From Lysobacter sp. BMK333-48F3 (GTDB lineage Bacteria > Pseudomonadota > Gammaproteobacteria > Xanthomonadales > Xanthomonadaceae), in contig NZ_JAIHOO010000001.1 of assembly GCF_019733395.1 (NCBI RefSeq), forward strand, positions 3,720,501 through 3,784,500: a DNA stretch of 64,000 bases. Direction: 5' to 3'. The notes under the pieces were generated by a model. That model was given only the letters and a program-made list of their open reading frames with translations, did no database searches and was not told the DNA's origin. The translations under genes and the position numbers were made by a program. Shown here in pieces: positions 27,636 through 37,983 of this stretch (the stretch's first letter is position 1; each line of letters opens with the position of its first letter).

Positions 27636-27727
27636 ATGCGCCCGGCCAGGAAGGCCGGGCTGGCGATCCGAAGGCAAACCATCCGCCAGGCACGGCGGCG
27701 ACCGCCTTCGGAAGCGATGAGACGACA

Positions 27728-28951
27728 ATGAACGACAAGTCCCGCAAGACCAAGCAACCCGGCGCGACCCCGCCGGCCAAGGCCGGCAAGCAAGCCGCCG
27801 CCGGCGCGGCGAAGAAGAAAACCGCCGCCAAGGCCAAACCGGCCAAGACCGAGGACGCGGCGCCGCTCGCCGCCGTTCCCGACCTGGCCACCCTGCGCCA
27901 GCGCATCGACGGCATCGACCGCCATATCCAGGAACTGATCGGCGAGCGCGCCCAGTTCGCCAACCAGGTCGGCAAGGCCAAGGGCAAGCTGGCCGCGGCG
28001 GTGGATTACTACCGTCCCGAGCGCGAGGCACAGGTGTTGCGCCGGGTGGTCGACCGCAACGACGGCCCGCTCAACGACGAAGTGCTGGTGCGGCTGTTCC
28101 GCGAAATCATGTCGGCCTGCCTGGCCCAGCAGGAGCCGCTCAAGATCGGCTTCCTCGGCCCGGAAGGCACCCATTCGCAGCAGGCGGTGTACAAGCACTT
28201 CGGCCATTCGATCCACGGCCTGCCGCTGTCGAGCATCGAAGAGGTGTTCCAGGAAGTCGAAGCCGGCAACGCCGACTTCGGCGTGGTGCCGGTGGAGAAC
28301 TCGACCCAGGGCACGATCCAGTCGACCCTGGACATGTTCCTGACCTCCAAGCTCAAGATCAGCGGCGAAGTCGAGCTGCGCGTGCACCAGCACCTGCTCT
28401 CGCGTAGCGGCCGGATCGAGGACATCGAACGGGTGTATTCGCATCCGCAGTCCTTCGCCCAGTGCAAGGCCTGGCTGCGCCAGTACCTGCCCAAGGCGGA
28501 GAAGATCCCGGTCGCCAGCAACGCCGAGGCCGCGCGCCGTGCGCGCAACGCCGACGACGCGGCGGCGATCGCCGGCGTCGCCGCCGCCACCGTGTACGGG
28601 CTGCGCAGCGTGGCCGGTCCGATCGAGGATCGGCCGGACAATACGACGCGCTTCCTGGTCATCGGCCGCGAGCTGTTCTCGCCGTCGGGCAACGACCGCA
28701 CCTCGCTGCTGATCTTCATCAAGGACCAGCCCGGCGCGCTGTACAACGTGTTGTCGCCGTTCGCCAAGCGCGGCCTGAGCATGAACCGGATCGAGTCGCG
28801 CCCGGGCCACACCGGCCGCTGGCAGTACGCGTTCTTCGTCGACATCGGCGGCCACGTGCAGGAAGACGCGATGCGCGAGGCGCTGGAGGAACTGCAGGAC
28901 CTGGCCCACGAGGTCAAGGTGCTCGGCTCCTACCCGGTGGCGATCGCATGA
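27728..28951 (+). CDS. pheA: bifunctional chorismate mutase / prephenate dehydratase (P-protein)
   Basis: 407 residues. Chorismate mutase domain (about 53-140, LATLRQRIDGIDRHIQELI), prephenate dehydratase (about 142-320, IGFLGPEGTHSQQAVYKHF and the active-site DRPDNTTRFLVIG), and a C-terminal ACT domain (LLIFIKDQPGALYNVL and NRIESRPGHTGRWQY) that binds phenylalanine for feedback inhibition. The first about 45 residues are an unusual Lys/Ala-rich extension (AKKKTAAKAKPAK) with no counterpart in the E. coli enzyme. Overlaps hisC by ATGA. Confidence 0.95.
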   Translation: MNDKSRKTKQPGATPPAKAGKQAAAGAAKKKTAAKAKPAKTEDAAPLAAVPDLATLRQRIDGIDRHIQELIGERAQFANQVGKAKGKLAAAVDYYRPEREAQVLRRVVDRNDGPLNDEVLVRLFREIMSACLAQQEPLKIGFLGPEGTHSQQAVYKHFGHSIHGLPLSSIEEVFQEVEAGNADFGVVPVENSTQGTIQSTLDMFLTSKLKISGEVELRVHQHLLSRSGRIEDIERVYSHPQSFAQCKAWLRQYLPKAEKIPVASNAEAARRARNADDAAAIAGVAAATVYGLRSVAGPIEDRPDNTTRFLVIGRELFSPSGNDRTSLLIFIKDQPGALYNVLSPFAKRGLSMNRIESRPGHTGRWQYAFFVDIGGHVQEDAMREALEELQDLAHEVKVLGSYPVAIA

Positions 28952-30144
28952 GCCAGCCGGCCGCGCAATCGGCGCCCGCTGCGGCGCCGGCCTCCGACCA
29001 AGCCCGCTTCGATGAGGCCCGCTTCGACGAGGCTTGGTTCGCCGCGCGCGCCCAGCCGGGCGTGCAGCGGCTCAAGGCCTACGACCCCGGCCACGACCTG
29101 GTCGCGCTGCGCCGCCGCTACGGCGAGGCCAACCTGGTCGAACTGGGCTCGAACGAGAACCCCTACGGCCCGTCGCCGGCCGCGCGCGAGGCGATCCTGG
29201 AGTCGCTGCACGCGCTGCACCGTTACCCCGATCCGCTCGGCGGCGACCTCAAGCGCGCGCTGGCGCGCAAGCACGGCGTCGACGTCGCCCAGATCCTGCT
29301 CGGCAACGGCTCGCACGAACTGCTGATGCAGCTCGGCCAGGTGTTCGCCGGCGCAGGCGACGAGGTGGTGTTCTCGCGCTACGGCTTCGCCGTGTTCGCG
29401 CTGTCGACCCAGGCGGCCGGCGCGCGCATGAAGATCGTCGAAGCCTTGCCGCGCGAGGCGGCGATGCCCTGCGGTCACGACCTCGACGCCATCGCCGCGG
29501 CGGTCGGCGCGGACACCAAGCTGGTGTACGTGGCCAATCCGAACAATCCCACCGGCACCTGGTTCGGCCGCGACGCGCTGGTCGCGTTCCTGGACAAGAT
29601 CCCGCCGCAGGTCATCGTGGTGATGGACGAGGCTTACGCCGAGATGGCCGAGGCGCCGGACTACGCCAGCGCGCTGAGCGTGCTGGAGCGCTATCCCAAT
29701 GTCGCCGTCACCCGCACCTTCAGCAAGGCCTATGGCCTGGCCGGCCTGCGGGTGGGCTATCTGATCGCCCGGCCCGGGCTGATCGCGGTCATGGACCGCC
29801 TGCGCGAAAGCTTCAACGTCAACGGCCCGGCGCTGGCCGCCTGCGAGGCCGCGCTCGGCGACGAAGAGCACCTGCGCTGGGCCTGCGCGCGCAACGCCGA
29901 GCAGCGCGAAGCGCTGAGCGCGGCCTTGAACGCGCGCGGCCTGCGCGCGTTCCCGTCGCAGACCAATTTCGTCCTCGCCGAATTCGGCGCGCGCACGCCG
30001 CAGGTCGAGGCGGCCCTGGTCGAACGCGGGGTGATCCTGCGGCCGATGGGCGGCTATGGCCTGGCCGACTGCATCCGCATCAGCGTCGGTTCGGCCGACG
30101 AGAACCGGCGCCTGCTGGCCGCGCTCGACGAGGTGCTGGCATGA
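28948..30144 (+). CDS. hisC: histidinol-phosphate / aromatic aminotransferase
   Basis: 398 residues. PLP aminotransferase class I of the HisC family: LGSNENPYGPSPAAREAI, NPNNPTGTWF, and the PLP lysine in TFSKAYGLAGLRVGYLIA. The N-terminal about 30 residues carry a short duplicated ARFDE. It lies between pheA and aroA with ATGA overlaps on both sides. In this position the enzyme probably makes phenylalanine or tyrosine from the keto acid, though HisC family members can serve histidine synthesis too; sequence does not separate the two. Confidence 0.9.
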   Translation: MSQPAAQSAPAAAPASDQARFDEARFDEAWFAARAQPGVQRLKAYDPGHDLVALRRRYGEANLVELGSNENPYGPSPAAREAILESLHALHRYPDPLGGDLKRALARKHGVDVAQILLGNGSHELLMQLGQVFAGAGDEVVFSRYGFAVFALSTQAAGARMKIVEALPREAAMPCGHDLDAIAAAVGADTKLVYVANPNNPTGTWFGRDALVAFLDKIPPQVIVVMDEAYAEMAEAPDYASALSVLERYPNVAVTRTFSKAYGLAGLRVGYLIARPGLIAVMDRLRESFNVNGPALAACEAALGDEEHLRWACARNAEQREALSAALNARGLRAFPSQTNFVLAEFGARTPQVEAALVERGVILRPMGGYGLADCIRISVGSADENRRLLAALDEVLA

Positions 30145-31463
30145 GCGCCGCCGCCGAACTGCAGCAGGCCTGGACCGCCGTCGCCGGCGCGCCGCTGCGC
30201 GGCCGCCTGCGCGTGCCCGGCGACAAGTCGGTCTCGCACCGGGCGATCATGCTCGGCGCCCTGGCCGACGGCGTCACCCGGATCACCGGCTTCCTCGAAG
30301 GCGAGGACACCCGCGCTACCGCGCGCGTGTTCGAGCGCCTGGGCGTGCGCATCGAAACCCCCAGCGCCAGCGAGCGCATCGTCCACGGCGCCGGCCTGCG
30401 CGGCCTGCGCGGCAGCGACGCGGCGCTGGACTGCGGCAACGCCGGCACCGGCATGCGCCTGCTCGCCGGCGTGCTGGCCGGGCAGGGCTTCGACAGCGTG
30501 CTGATCGGCGACGCGTCGCTGTCCAAGCGGCCGATGCGGCGGGTGACCGAGCCGCTTGCGGCGATGGGCGCGCGCATCGACACCCAGGACGGCGGCCTGC
30601 CGCCGCTGCGCATCCACGGCGGCCGCGCGCTGCAGGGCATCGAATACACCTTGCCGGTGGCCAGCGCGCAGGTGAAATCGGCGCTGCTGCTGGCCGGCCT
30701 GTACGGGCAGGGCGAGACCGTGGTCCACGAACCGCACCCGACCCGCGACTACACCGAGCGCATGCTCGCCGCGTTCGGCTGGCCGATCGAGTTCGCGCCC
30801 GGCTACGCGCGGCTGAGCGGCGGCCACGCGCTGCGCGCCACCGACGTCGCGGTGCCGGCCGATTTCTCCTCGGCCGCGTTCTTCCTGGTCGCCGCCAGCG
30901 TGGTCCCGGGCTCGGACCTGGTGCTGGAAGCGGTCGGCATGAACCCGCGCCGCACCGGCCTGCTGGCCGCGCTGCGTCTGATGGGCGCCGATATCGCCGA
31001 ACAGAACCCGCGCAGCGAAGGCGGCGAACCGGTCGCCGACCTGCGCGTGCGCCATGCGCCGTTGCGCGGGGTCGCGGTGCCGGAAGCGCTGGTGCCGGAC
31101 ATGATCGACGAGTTCCCGGCGCTGTTCGTCGCTGCCGCGCTGGCCCAAGGCCGCACTGTGGTCAGCGGCGCCGCCGAACTGCGGGTCAAGGAATCCGACC
31201 GCATCGCCAGCATGGCCGCCGGCCTGCGCGCGCTGGGCGCGCGCATCGAAGAAACCCCGGACGGCGCGATCATCGACGGCGGCGCGCTGCACGGCGGCGA
31301 GATCGACAGCCACGGCGACCACCGCATCGCGATGAGCTTCGCGGTCGCCGCGCAATGCGCCAGCGCTCCGGTGCGGATCGGCGACGTCGCCAACGTCGCC
31401 ACCTCGTTCCCGGACTTCGAAGCGCTGGCGGCGCAAGCCGGCATGCGGGTGGACGCGGCGTAA
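30141..31463 (+). CDS. aroA: 5-enolpyruvylshikimate-3-phosphate synthase
   Basis: 440 residues. Transfers enolpyruvyl from PEP to shikimate 3-phosphate. Motifs: RVPGDKSVSHRAIMLGALA, LDCGNAGTGMRLLAG, SLSKRPMRRV and RVKESDRIASMAAGL. The GNAGTGMR and GDKSVSHR forms match the class II-like enzymes of several proteobacteria. Start ATG overlaps the hisC stop (ATGA). Last gene of the serC-pheA-hisC-aroA cluster; a 40-bp palindrome follows. Confidence 0.95.
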   Translation: MSAAAELQQAWTAVAGAPLRGRLRVPGDKSVSHRAIMLGALADGVTRITGFLEGEDTRATARVFERLGVRIETPSASERIVHGAGLRGLRGSDAALDCGNAGTGMRLLAGVLAGQGFDSVLIGDASLSKRPMRRVTEPLAAMGARIDTQDGGLPPLRIHGGRALQGIEYTLPVASAQVKSALLLAGLYGQGETVVHEPHPTRDYTERMLAAFGWPIEFAPGYARLSGGHALRATDVAVPADFSSAAFFLVAASVVPGSDLVLEAVGMNPRRTGLLAALRLMGADIAEQNPRSEGGEPVADLRVRHAPLRGVAVPEALVPDMIDEFPALFVAAALAQGRTVVSGAAELRVKESDRIASMAAGLRALGARIEETPDGAIIDGGALHGGEIDSHGDHRIAMSFAVAAQCASAPVRIGDVANVATSFPDFEALAAQAGMRVDAA

Positions 31464-31470
31464 CCAAACA

Positions 31471-31510
31471 GGGACGGAGGGGGTTAAGCGCGCTTAACCC
31501 CCTCCGTCCC
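31471..31510. terminator. perfect 40-bp palindrome after aroA
   Basis: Two 20-bp arms meet with no loop (GGGACGGAGGGGGTTAAGCG and its exact complement), 7 bp after the aroA stop. No T-tract. It may end the operon or be a dispersed palindromic repeat. Confidence 0.6.
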
Positions 31511-31576
31511 CTTCGCAGCGGCGCCCTGCGCAGACTACCGAAGCCGGCGTCGCCAACCGAGCGCGCCGGGAAATTC

Positions 31577-31597
31577 GCCCCCTTTGCAAAAGGGGGC
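31577..31597. repeat. short relative of the C6T3 hairpin
   Basis: GCCCCCTTT-GC-AAAAGGGGGC followed by AGG, resembling the core of the dispersed C6T3 element but lacking its AAATCCCCCC lead. Confidence 0.5.
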
Positions 31598-31671
31598 AGG
31601 CGCCTGCGCCGGAAACGATCGAGCGCGCGGCCAGCTTGCGCCGGGGGATTACGCTCAGGTCGCGACCATCT

Positions 31672-31708
31672 CCCCAAAAACAAAACGGCGGCCCCAGGCC
31701 GCCGTTTT
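31672..31708 (-). terminator. rho-independent terminator of the TonB-like gene
   Basis: Stem AAAACGGCGGCC / GGCCGCCGTTTT (31682-31693, 31697-31708); on the minus strand it runs into TTTTGTTTTTG. It sits 23 bp after the stop codon and may serve both strands. Confidence 0.9.
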
Positions 31709-31731
31709 CGCATCCGCAACTCCCGAACGCC

Positions 31732-32355
31732 TCACTGCCGCGGCCGAAACTCCACCGGCTGCTCGACCACCGAGGCCACTTCCAGGCCGTCGCGGGTCGC
31801 CGGACGGAAACGCCAGTCGCGCACCGCCATCAGCGCGGCGCGGTCGAGTTCGCGCGAGCCGCTGCGCCGCGCCAGGCCGATCTCGCCCGGCACGCCGTCG
31901 GCGCCGACTTCGACCCGCACCACCACCGTGCCGCCTTCGCCGCGGCGCAGGGCGGTCGGCGGGTAGCCCGGCTCGGGGCTGCGGTCGAACAGCGGCCGGG
32001 CGGCGGTGACCACCGCCAGGGCCGGCAGGGCGGCGCTGGCCGCGGCGCTGTGCGCCGGCGACATCGGCCCGACCCGGCGCACGGCCAGGCGCGCCGGCGC
32101 GCCGGCTTCGTCCGCCGGCGCGGTCTCGCCCGGGCGGTCGATCGGCGGCAGCACCACCAAGGGCATTGCCGGCGCCGGCGGGCGCGCCACCGGCCGCTTG
32201 CCGTAGTAGTACCAGCCCATGAAAGCGCTGCCGAGCAGGATCAGCAGCAGCCACAGGCCGGTGCTGGAAGAGGCGTAGGCCGCCGGGGCATCGGCGCCGT
32301 CGCGGTCGGAGCCGAGGGCGGAGGCCGTCGGCTCGAAAGAATGGGTTGCGGTCAT
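31732..32355 (-). CDS. TonB-like energy transducer
   Basis: 207 residues: short cytoplasmic N-terminus, one membrane helix (GLWLLLILLGSAFMGWYYYG), a Pro/Ala linker and a TonB C-terminal domain (PEPGYPPTALRRGEGGTVVV, RELDRAALMAVRDWRFRPAT). TonB proteins couple the inner-membrane proton gradient to outer-membrane receptors. No exbB or exbD is adjacent. A second protein of the same build lies 120 bp upstream on the same strand; they look like a tandem duplication that diverged. Confidence 0.85.
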   Translation of the reverse strand: MTATHSFEPTASALGSDRDGADAPAAYASSSTGLWLLLILLGSAFMGWYYYGKRPVARPPAPAMPLVVLPPIDRPGETAPADEAGAPARLAVRRVGPMSPAHSAAASAALPALAVVTAARPLFDRSPEPGYPPTALRRGEGGTVVVRVEVGADGVPGEIGLARRSGSRELDRAALMAVRDWRFRPATRDGLEVASVVEQPVEFRPRQ

Positions 32356-32475
32356 GAACGGGTCCCTTGCGCGCGTTCCCCGGGGGCGGGACCGCCGGCC
32401 GAGCTTCCCGGCGCGCAGGTTAGCCAGGGGTGAACGGCGCGTAAGCGCGGCGCGAACCTGCGACGCAGTTGGCGC

Positions 32476-34597
<2,122 letters not shown>

Positions 34598-34778
34598 GCC
34601 GAGGCCGAGGCTGCGGCCGGCCGGTTCGAAGCGGAGTTTCGGACCCTGGGGGCCGATTCGCTTCGGCCCGACGGCAGGCGCCTCGGGCTTTCGCCTTCGG
34701 GCTAGTCGCGCCGGCGCCGCGTGGCGCCGGCCATGGACCTCATCGCCGGAGCGATCCGGCGCTACGAAAGGAATCGTA

Positions 34779-35168
34779 ATGAACGCCGCTTTCGACATGT
34801 TCGCGCAGTTGCTTACCGTCGTGATGATGGCCGCTCCGGCCCCGGTCGGCTTTTTCGCCCTGCAGTTCGCCGTATTGCTGGTCAGCAATCGCAAGCGCAA
34901 GGCGCCGCTGGCGATCGCCGGCCTGATGTGGCGCGCCGCCGCCGGCGTGCTGTTCGGCAGCTTGGTCGGCTTCGCCGCCTTGTGGGCGACCATGGTCGTG
35001 CCGTCCTGGGTGACCGGCGACTACGAAGGCCTGCCCTGGCTGATGATGTTCTTCGCCTTTCCGGTCGGCGGCGTGGTCGCGCTGCTGGCCAGCTATTTCT
35101 TCGCCCGTTGGCTGTTGCGGCGCACGCCCGACGGCGCGGCGGCGCAGCCGGTCGCTGCGCGCGCTTGA
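34779..35168 (+). CDS. small inner-membrane protein, unknown
   Basis: 129 residues with three predicted membrane helices (FFALQFAVLLVS, GVLFGSLVGFAALWATMVV, MFFAFPVGGVVALLASYFF) separated by a basic loop SNRKRKAP. AAGGA lies before the ATG, supporting expression. No family recognised; no operon partner (181 bp after serS, REP region after it). Confidence 0.65.
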   Translation: MNAAFDMFAQLLTVVMMAAPAPVGFFALQFAVLLVSNRKRKAPLAIAGLMWRAAAGVLFGSLVGFAALWATMVVPSWVTGDYEGLPWLMMFFAFPVGGVVALLASYFFARWLLRRTPDGAAAQPVAARA

Positions 35169-35193
35169 GTCTCGCCCGCGGCGTCGCCCGGGG

Positions 35194-35428
35194 GTAGGAG
35201 CGGCGCAAGCCGCGACCGCGTCAATTCCCCTAAGGCGCAACCCCATCGGCCTGCGCACCCTCGGATCGCGGCTTATGACCGAAGGAAATCCCTGTGGGAC
35301 GCCGCTCCTACAGGAGGCGCAGCGTCGCCCCATTGTAGGAGCGGCGTAAGCCGCGACCGCGCCAATTCCGCTACGGCGCAACGCTGTCTGCCTGCGCAAT
35401 TCCGGGTCGCGGCTCGCGCCGCTCCTAC
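35194..35428. repeat. REP cluster between the membrane protein gene and azoR
   Basis: GTAG-type REP units at 35194-35216 (+), a partial one at about 35293-35311 (-), 35335-35357 (+) and 35406-35428 (-), with related spacers (CAATTCCxCTA.GGCGCAAC occurs twice). No gene in 35169-35652. Confidence 0.88.
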
Positions 35429-35513
35429 CGCTGTTCCGCGCTACTGACGGCTGTAGCGGCGTCGATTCCGGTAGCTGACGCGCGCTCACGCCAGCGCACC
35501 CGATCGCTCTGCT

Positions 35514-35549
35514 GCAAACAAAAAGACCGGGCCCTTTCGAGGCCCGGTC
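35514..35549 (-). terminator. rho-independent terminator of azoR
   Basis: Stem GACCGGGCC / GGCCCGGTC (35525-35533, 35541-35549) with a 7-base loop; on the minus strand it is followed by TTTTTGTTTG. Confidence 0.9.
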
Positions 35550-35652
35550 GAATGCCGGCGTGGGGGAGGGAACGCCGGACTTGGGGAACGGTGCTGCAGG
35601 AACCGCGCTACTGCGTCGAGGCTCGCTCACGCAAGCTCATGCAACTTCACCT

Positions 35653-36231
35653 TTACGCTGCGCGACGCAGCGGCGTAACGATCGAAGCATGTGCGGCAGC
35701 GAGCGCATCGGCGCGATGCTGAGGCGAGTAAGCCACACCTTCCGCGCGCACGAACTCGACATCGGTCACGCCGATGAAGCCGAGCACGTGACGCAGGTAG
35801 GCCTCCTGGAAATCGCTGGGCTGATCGGTGTGGAAACCGCCACGGCCGCTGACCACGATCGCCTTCTTGCCCTTGGCCAAGCCTTCCGGCCCGTTCTCGG
35901 TGTAGCGGAAGGTCTTGCCGGCGACCGCGACCCGGTCGATCCAGGCCTTCAGGGTCGAAGGAATGCCGAAGTTGTACATCGGCGCGCCAAGCACGATCAC
36001 GTCGGCGGCCAGGAACTGTTGCAGGATGCGTTCCGACGTTTCAGTTTCGAGCGGATCGGCCTTGGCCAGGGAACGACCGGTAAGATGCGGGATCGGATCG
36101 GCATCCAGGTCGCGGTACTCGATGCTCAGGCCCGGCACCGCGTCCTGCCAGCGCGCCGCTACCGCCGCGCTAAGCTCGCGGGTGACGGACTGGGTGCCCA
36201 GGGCGCTGGAATCGATGTGCAGCAGCTTCAT
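35653..36231 (-). CDS. azoR: FMN-dependent NADH-azoreductase
   Basis: 192 residues. Flavodoxin-like quinone/azo reductase using FMN and NADH; protects against quinones and other electrophiles. Family features: MKLLHIDSSALGTQSVTREL (FMN phosphate loop), LGAPMYNFGIPSTLKAWIDR and VSGRGGFH. The gene is divergent from a LysR regulator with 123 bp between, the classic layout for LysR control of a detoxifying reductase. Confidence 0.94.
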   Translation of the reverse strand: MKLLHIDSSALGTQSVTRELSAAVAARWQDAVPGLSIEYRDLDADPIPHLTGRSLAKADPLETETSERILQQFLAADVIVLGAPMYNFGIPSTLKAWIDRVAVAGKTFRYTENGPEGLAKGKKAIVVSGRGGFHTDQPSDFQEAYLRHVLGFIGVTDVEFVRAEGVAYSPQHRADALAAAHASIVTPLRRAA

Positions 36232-36331
36232 GACGGACCTCGCTTCGGTTGGCTGGCGGCATGCCCGCCGCGTTGGAGCAAAGTCTGGATCGTTGCGATG
36301 GTGGAATAAAGCTGCTTCAATATCACTGGCT

Positions 36332-36347
36332 GTTCTAATTTTGGAAC
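36332..36347. promoter_or_regulatory. candidate LysR-type operator between azoR and lysR
   Basis: GTTCTAATTTTGGAAC, an imperfect 16-bp palindrome in the A/T-rich part of the divergent promoter region, 7 bases before the regulator ATG. Suits autoregulation. Confidence 0.5.
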
Positions 36348-36354
36348 TATCCTC

Positions 36355-37377
36355 ATGCACGACCTGAATGACCTCTACTACTTCGCGATGGTCGTCGACC
36401 ATGCCGGCTTCGCCGCCGCCGAGCGCGCGCTGGGCATCCCCAAGTCGCGCCTGAGCCGGCGCATCAGCCAGCTCGAGACCGACCTGGGCGTGCGCCTGCT
36501 GCAGCGCTCGACCCGCCGCTTCGCCGTCACCGAAGTCGGCAACAGCGTCTACCGCCACGCCCAGTCCATGCTCGCCGAGGCCCAGGCCGCGCGCGAAGTG
36601 GTCGACCGACTCAGCGCCGAGCCGCGCGGGGTGATCCGGGTCAGCGTGCCGGTCGGCCTGGCCCAGCAGCAGATCCCCAAACTGCTGCCGGAATTCCTCG
36701 CCAAGTACCCGCAGGTGCGGGTGCAGTTGCACGTCAGCAACCGTCGCGTCGACATCATCAACGAAGGCATCGACGTCGCCCTGCGCGTGCGCTCCAAGCT
36801 CGACGACGACGGCAGCCTGGTGATGCGCAGCTTCGGCCAGATCCAGGAACTGCTGGTCGCCAGCCCGAAGTACCTGACCCGCATGGGCCGGCCGAGCAAT
36901 CCCGACGAACTGTCCGACCACGTCACCCTGAGCATTAGCGAAGACGACGCCCGCCAGCGTTGGGAACTGCACGGCCCCGACGGCGAAGTGCGCCGGGTCG
37001 AGCTCAAGCCGCGGGTGATGGGCTTCGACTTCCCGATGCTGATGGCGCTGGCCGAGCAGGGCGTCGGCATCACCCTGCTGCCGGAAACCGTCTGCGCCGA
37101 AGCCGTGCGCCGCGGCGAACTGGAAGTGGTGCTGCCCAACTGGCGCCTGCCGCAGGGCATCTTCCACGCCGTGTTCGCCTCCCGCCGCGGCCTGCTGCCG
37201 GCGGTGCGGGTGTTCATCGACTTCCTGGCCGAGAAGGCCCCGTCCCTGGTCGAATCCGCCCGCCTGCAGTGCAGCGACATCAAGGGCATCCCGTGCCCCG
37301 ACGGCATCGCCGGCCGCGACAAGGCCGCCAAGCCGGTGAAACTGTCCGCCCCGGCCGCCTCCGCCCCGTCGGCATAA
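36355..37377 (+). CDS. LysR family transcriptional regulator
   Basis: 340 residues. N-terminal winged helix (LYYFAMVVDHAGFAAAERAL, KSRLSRRISQLETDLGVRLL) and LysR substrate domain (about 90-295). The pattern SRLSRRI..LE..LGVRLLQRSTR and RGVIRVSVPVGLAQ is typical of regulators of quinone-reductase-like genes. The last about 40 residues, including IKGIPCPDGIAG and a Lys/Pro/Ala tail, exceed the usual length. It probably controls azoR, its divergent neighbour; the effector is unknown. Confidence 0.9.
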   Translation: MHDLNDLYYFAMVVDHAGFAAAERALGIPKSRLSRRISQLETDLGVRLLQRSTRRFAVTEVGNSVYRHAQSMLAEAQAAREVVDRLSAEPRGVIRVSVPVGLAQQQIPKLLPEFLAKYPQVRVQLHVSNRRVDIINEGIDVALRVRSKLDDDGSLVMRSFGQIQELLVASPKYLTRMGRPSNPDELSDHVTLSISEDDARQRWELHGPDGEVRRVELKPRVMGFDFPMLMALAEQGVGITLLPETVCAEAVRRGELEVVLPNWRLPQGIFHAVFASRRGLLPAVRVFIDFLAEKAPSLVESARLQCSDIKGIPCPDGIAGRDKAAKPVKLSAPAASAPSA

Positions 37378-37509
37378 GCGCCGGCGGCATGAGAGAATGC
37401 CCCGCGTCCGGCGCAAGGCCGGGCGCGCAGGGCGGCCTGCAAGCGGCCGCCCCCGATCGTCGCCCCTGCGGGCTCCGCAGCACCTGCGACCGATCCACAG
37501 CAGTTCTAC

Positions 37510-37599
37510 GGAGAGATGGCCGAGTGGTTTAAGGCAGCGGTCTTGAAAACCGCCGAAGGGTCAAACCTTCCGTGGGTTCGAATCCCACTCTCTCCGCCA
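37510..37599 (+). tRNA. tRNA-Ser (anticodon UGA)
   Basis: 90 bases including an encoded CCA. Acceptor stem GGAGAGA/TCTCTCC, D arm GGCCGAGTGG, anticodon stem GCGGT/ACCGC with TGA at 37544-37546, long variable arm (class II, CCGAAGGGTCAAACCTTCC) and T arm GTGGGTTCGAATCCCAC. Its 3' end is duplicated at 40244-40259, so it is the integration site of the following island. Confidence 0.97.
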
Positions 37600-37600
37600 T
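37585..37600. other. attL, 3' end of the tRNA-Ser gene
   Basis: CCACTCTCTCCGCCAT, identical over 16 bp to the sequence at 40244-40259 on the same strand. The intact tRNA is at this end. Confidence 0.85.
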
Positions 37601-37983
37601 ATCTTCGAAAAAGTCCGAGAAAACGCGGTTTTTTCTGTCGCCGCCTGAATCTGCACTCTACTTTTTCTCATCCACGGGTTTACGGTGCAGTTCGATTCCC
37701 GATGGCGTTCTAGGCGTCGGGGATTTCGCCCATCAGTCGGTCCGCGTGCCGGGCCGCCCAGAGTTCGACCCCACGCCGGCCGCTGTCGTAAGACCTGCAG
37801 GAACGGTCGCGAGGGCACTCCCATGGCCCGTGTCGGTGCTGTGAAACAGGGAACAAACCAACGGGCCGCGCAGGTAGCAGGCGATGAGGAACGGGTGCCA
37901 ATCGAGCATGGAGGTACCAGTAAGCACGCGCATGTGCCAAATGCCGCCGTAAGCGTCAGCGCTGTTCTCGCGGACAGTCAGCC
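37601..37983. other. left-end noncoding part of the island
   Basis: 383 bp without a gene I can support. An AAAAC-GCG-GTTTT stem followed by T residues just after the tRNA could end its transcription. A minus-strand frame of 76 codons (37710-37940, ending VELWAARHADRLMGEIPDA) may be a fragment of a lost element gene; I do not recognise it. Confidence 0.4.

Noticed and set aside
37710..37940. A possible small minus-strand gene in the left part of the island
   Set aside because: 76 codons, no recognisable family and no ribosome site; kept only as a note in the noncoding feature.
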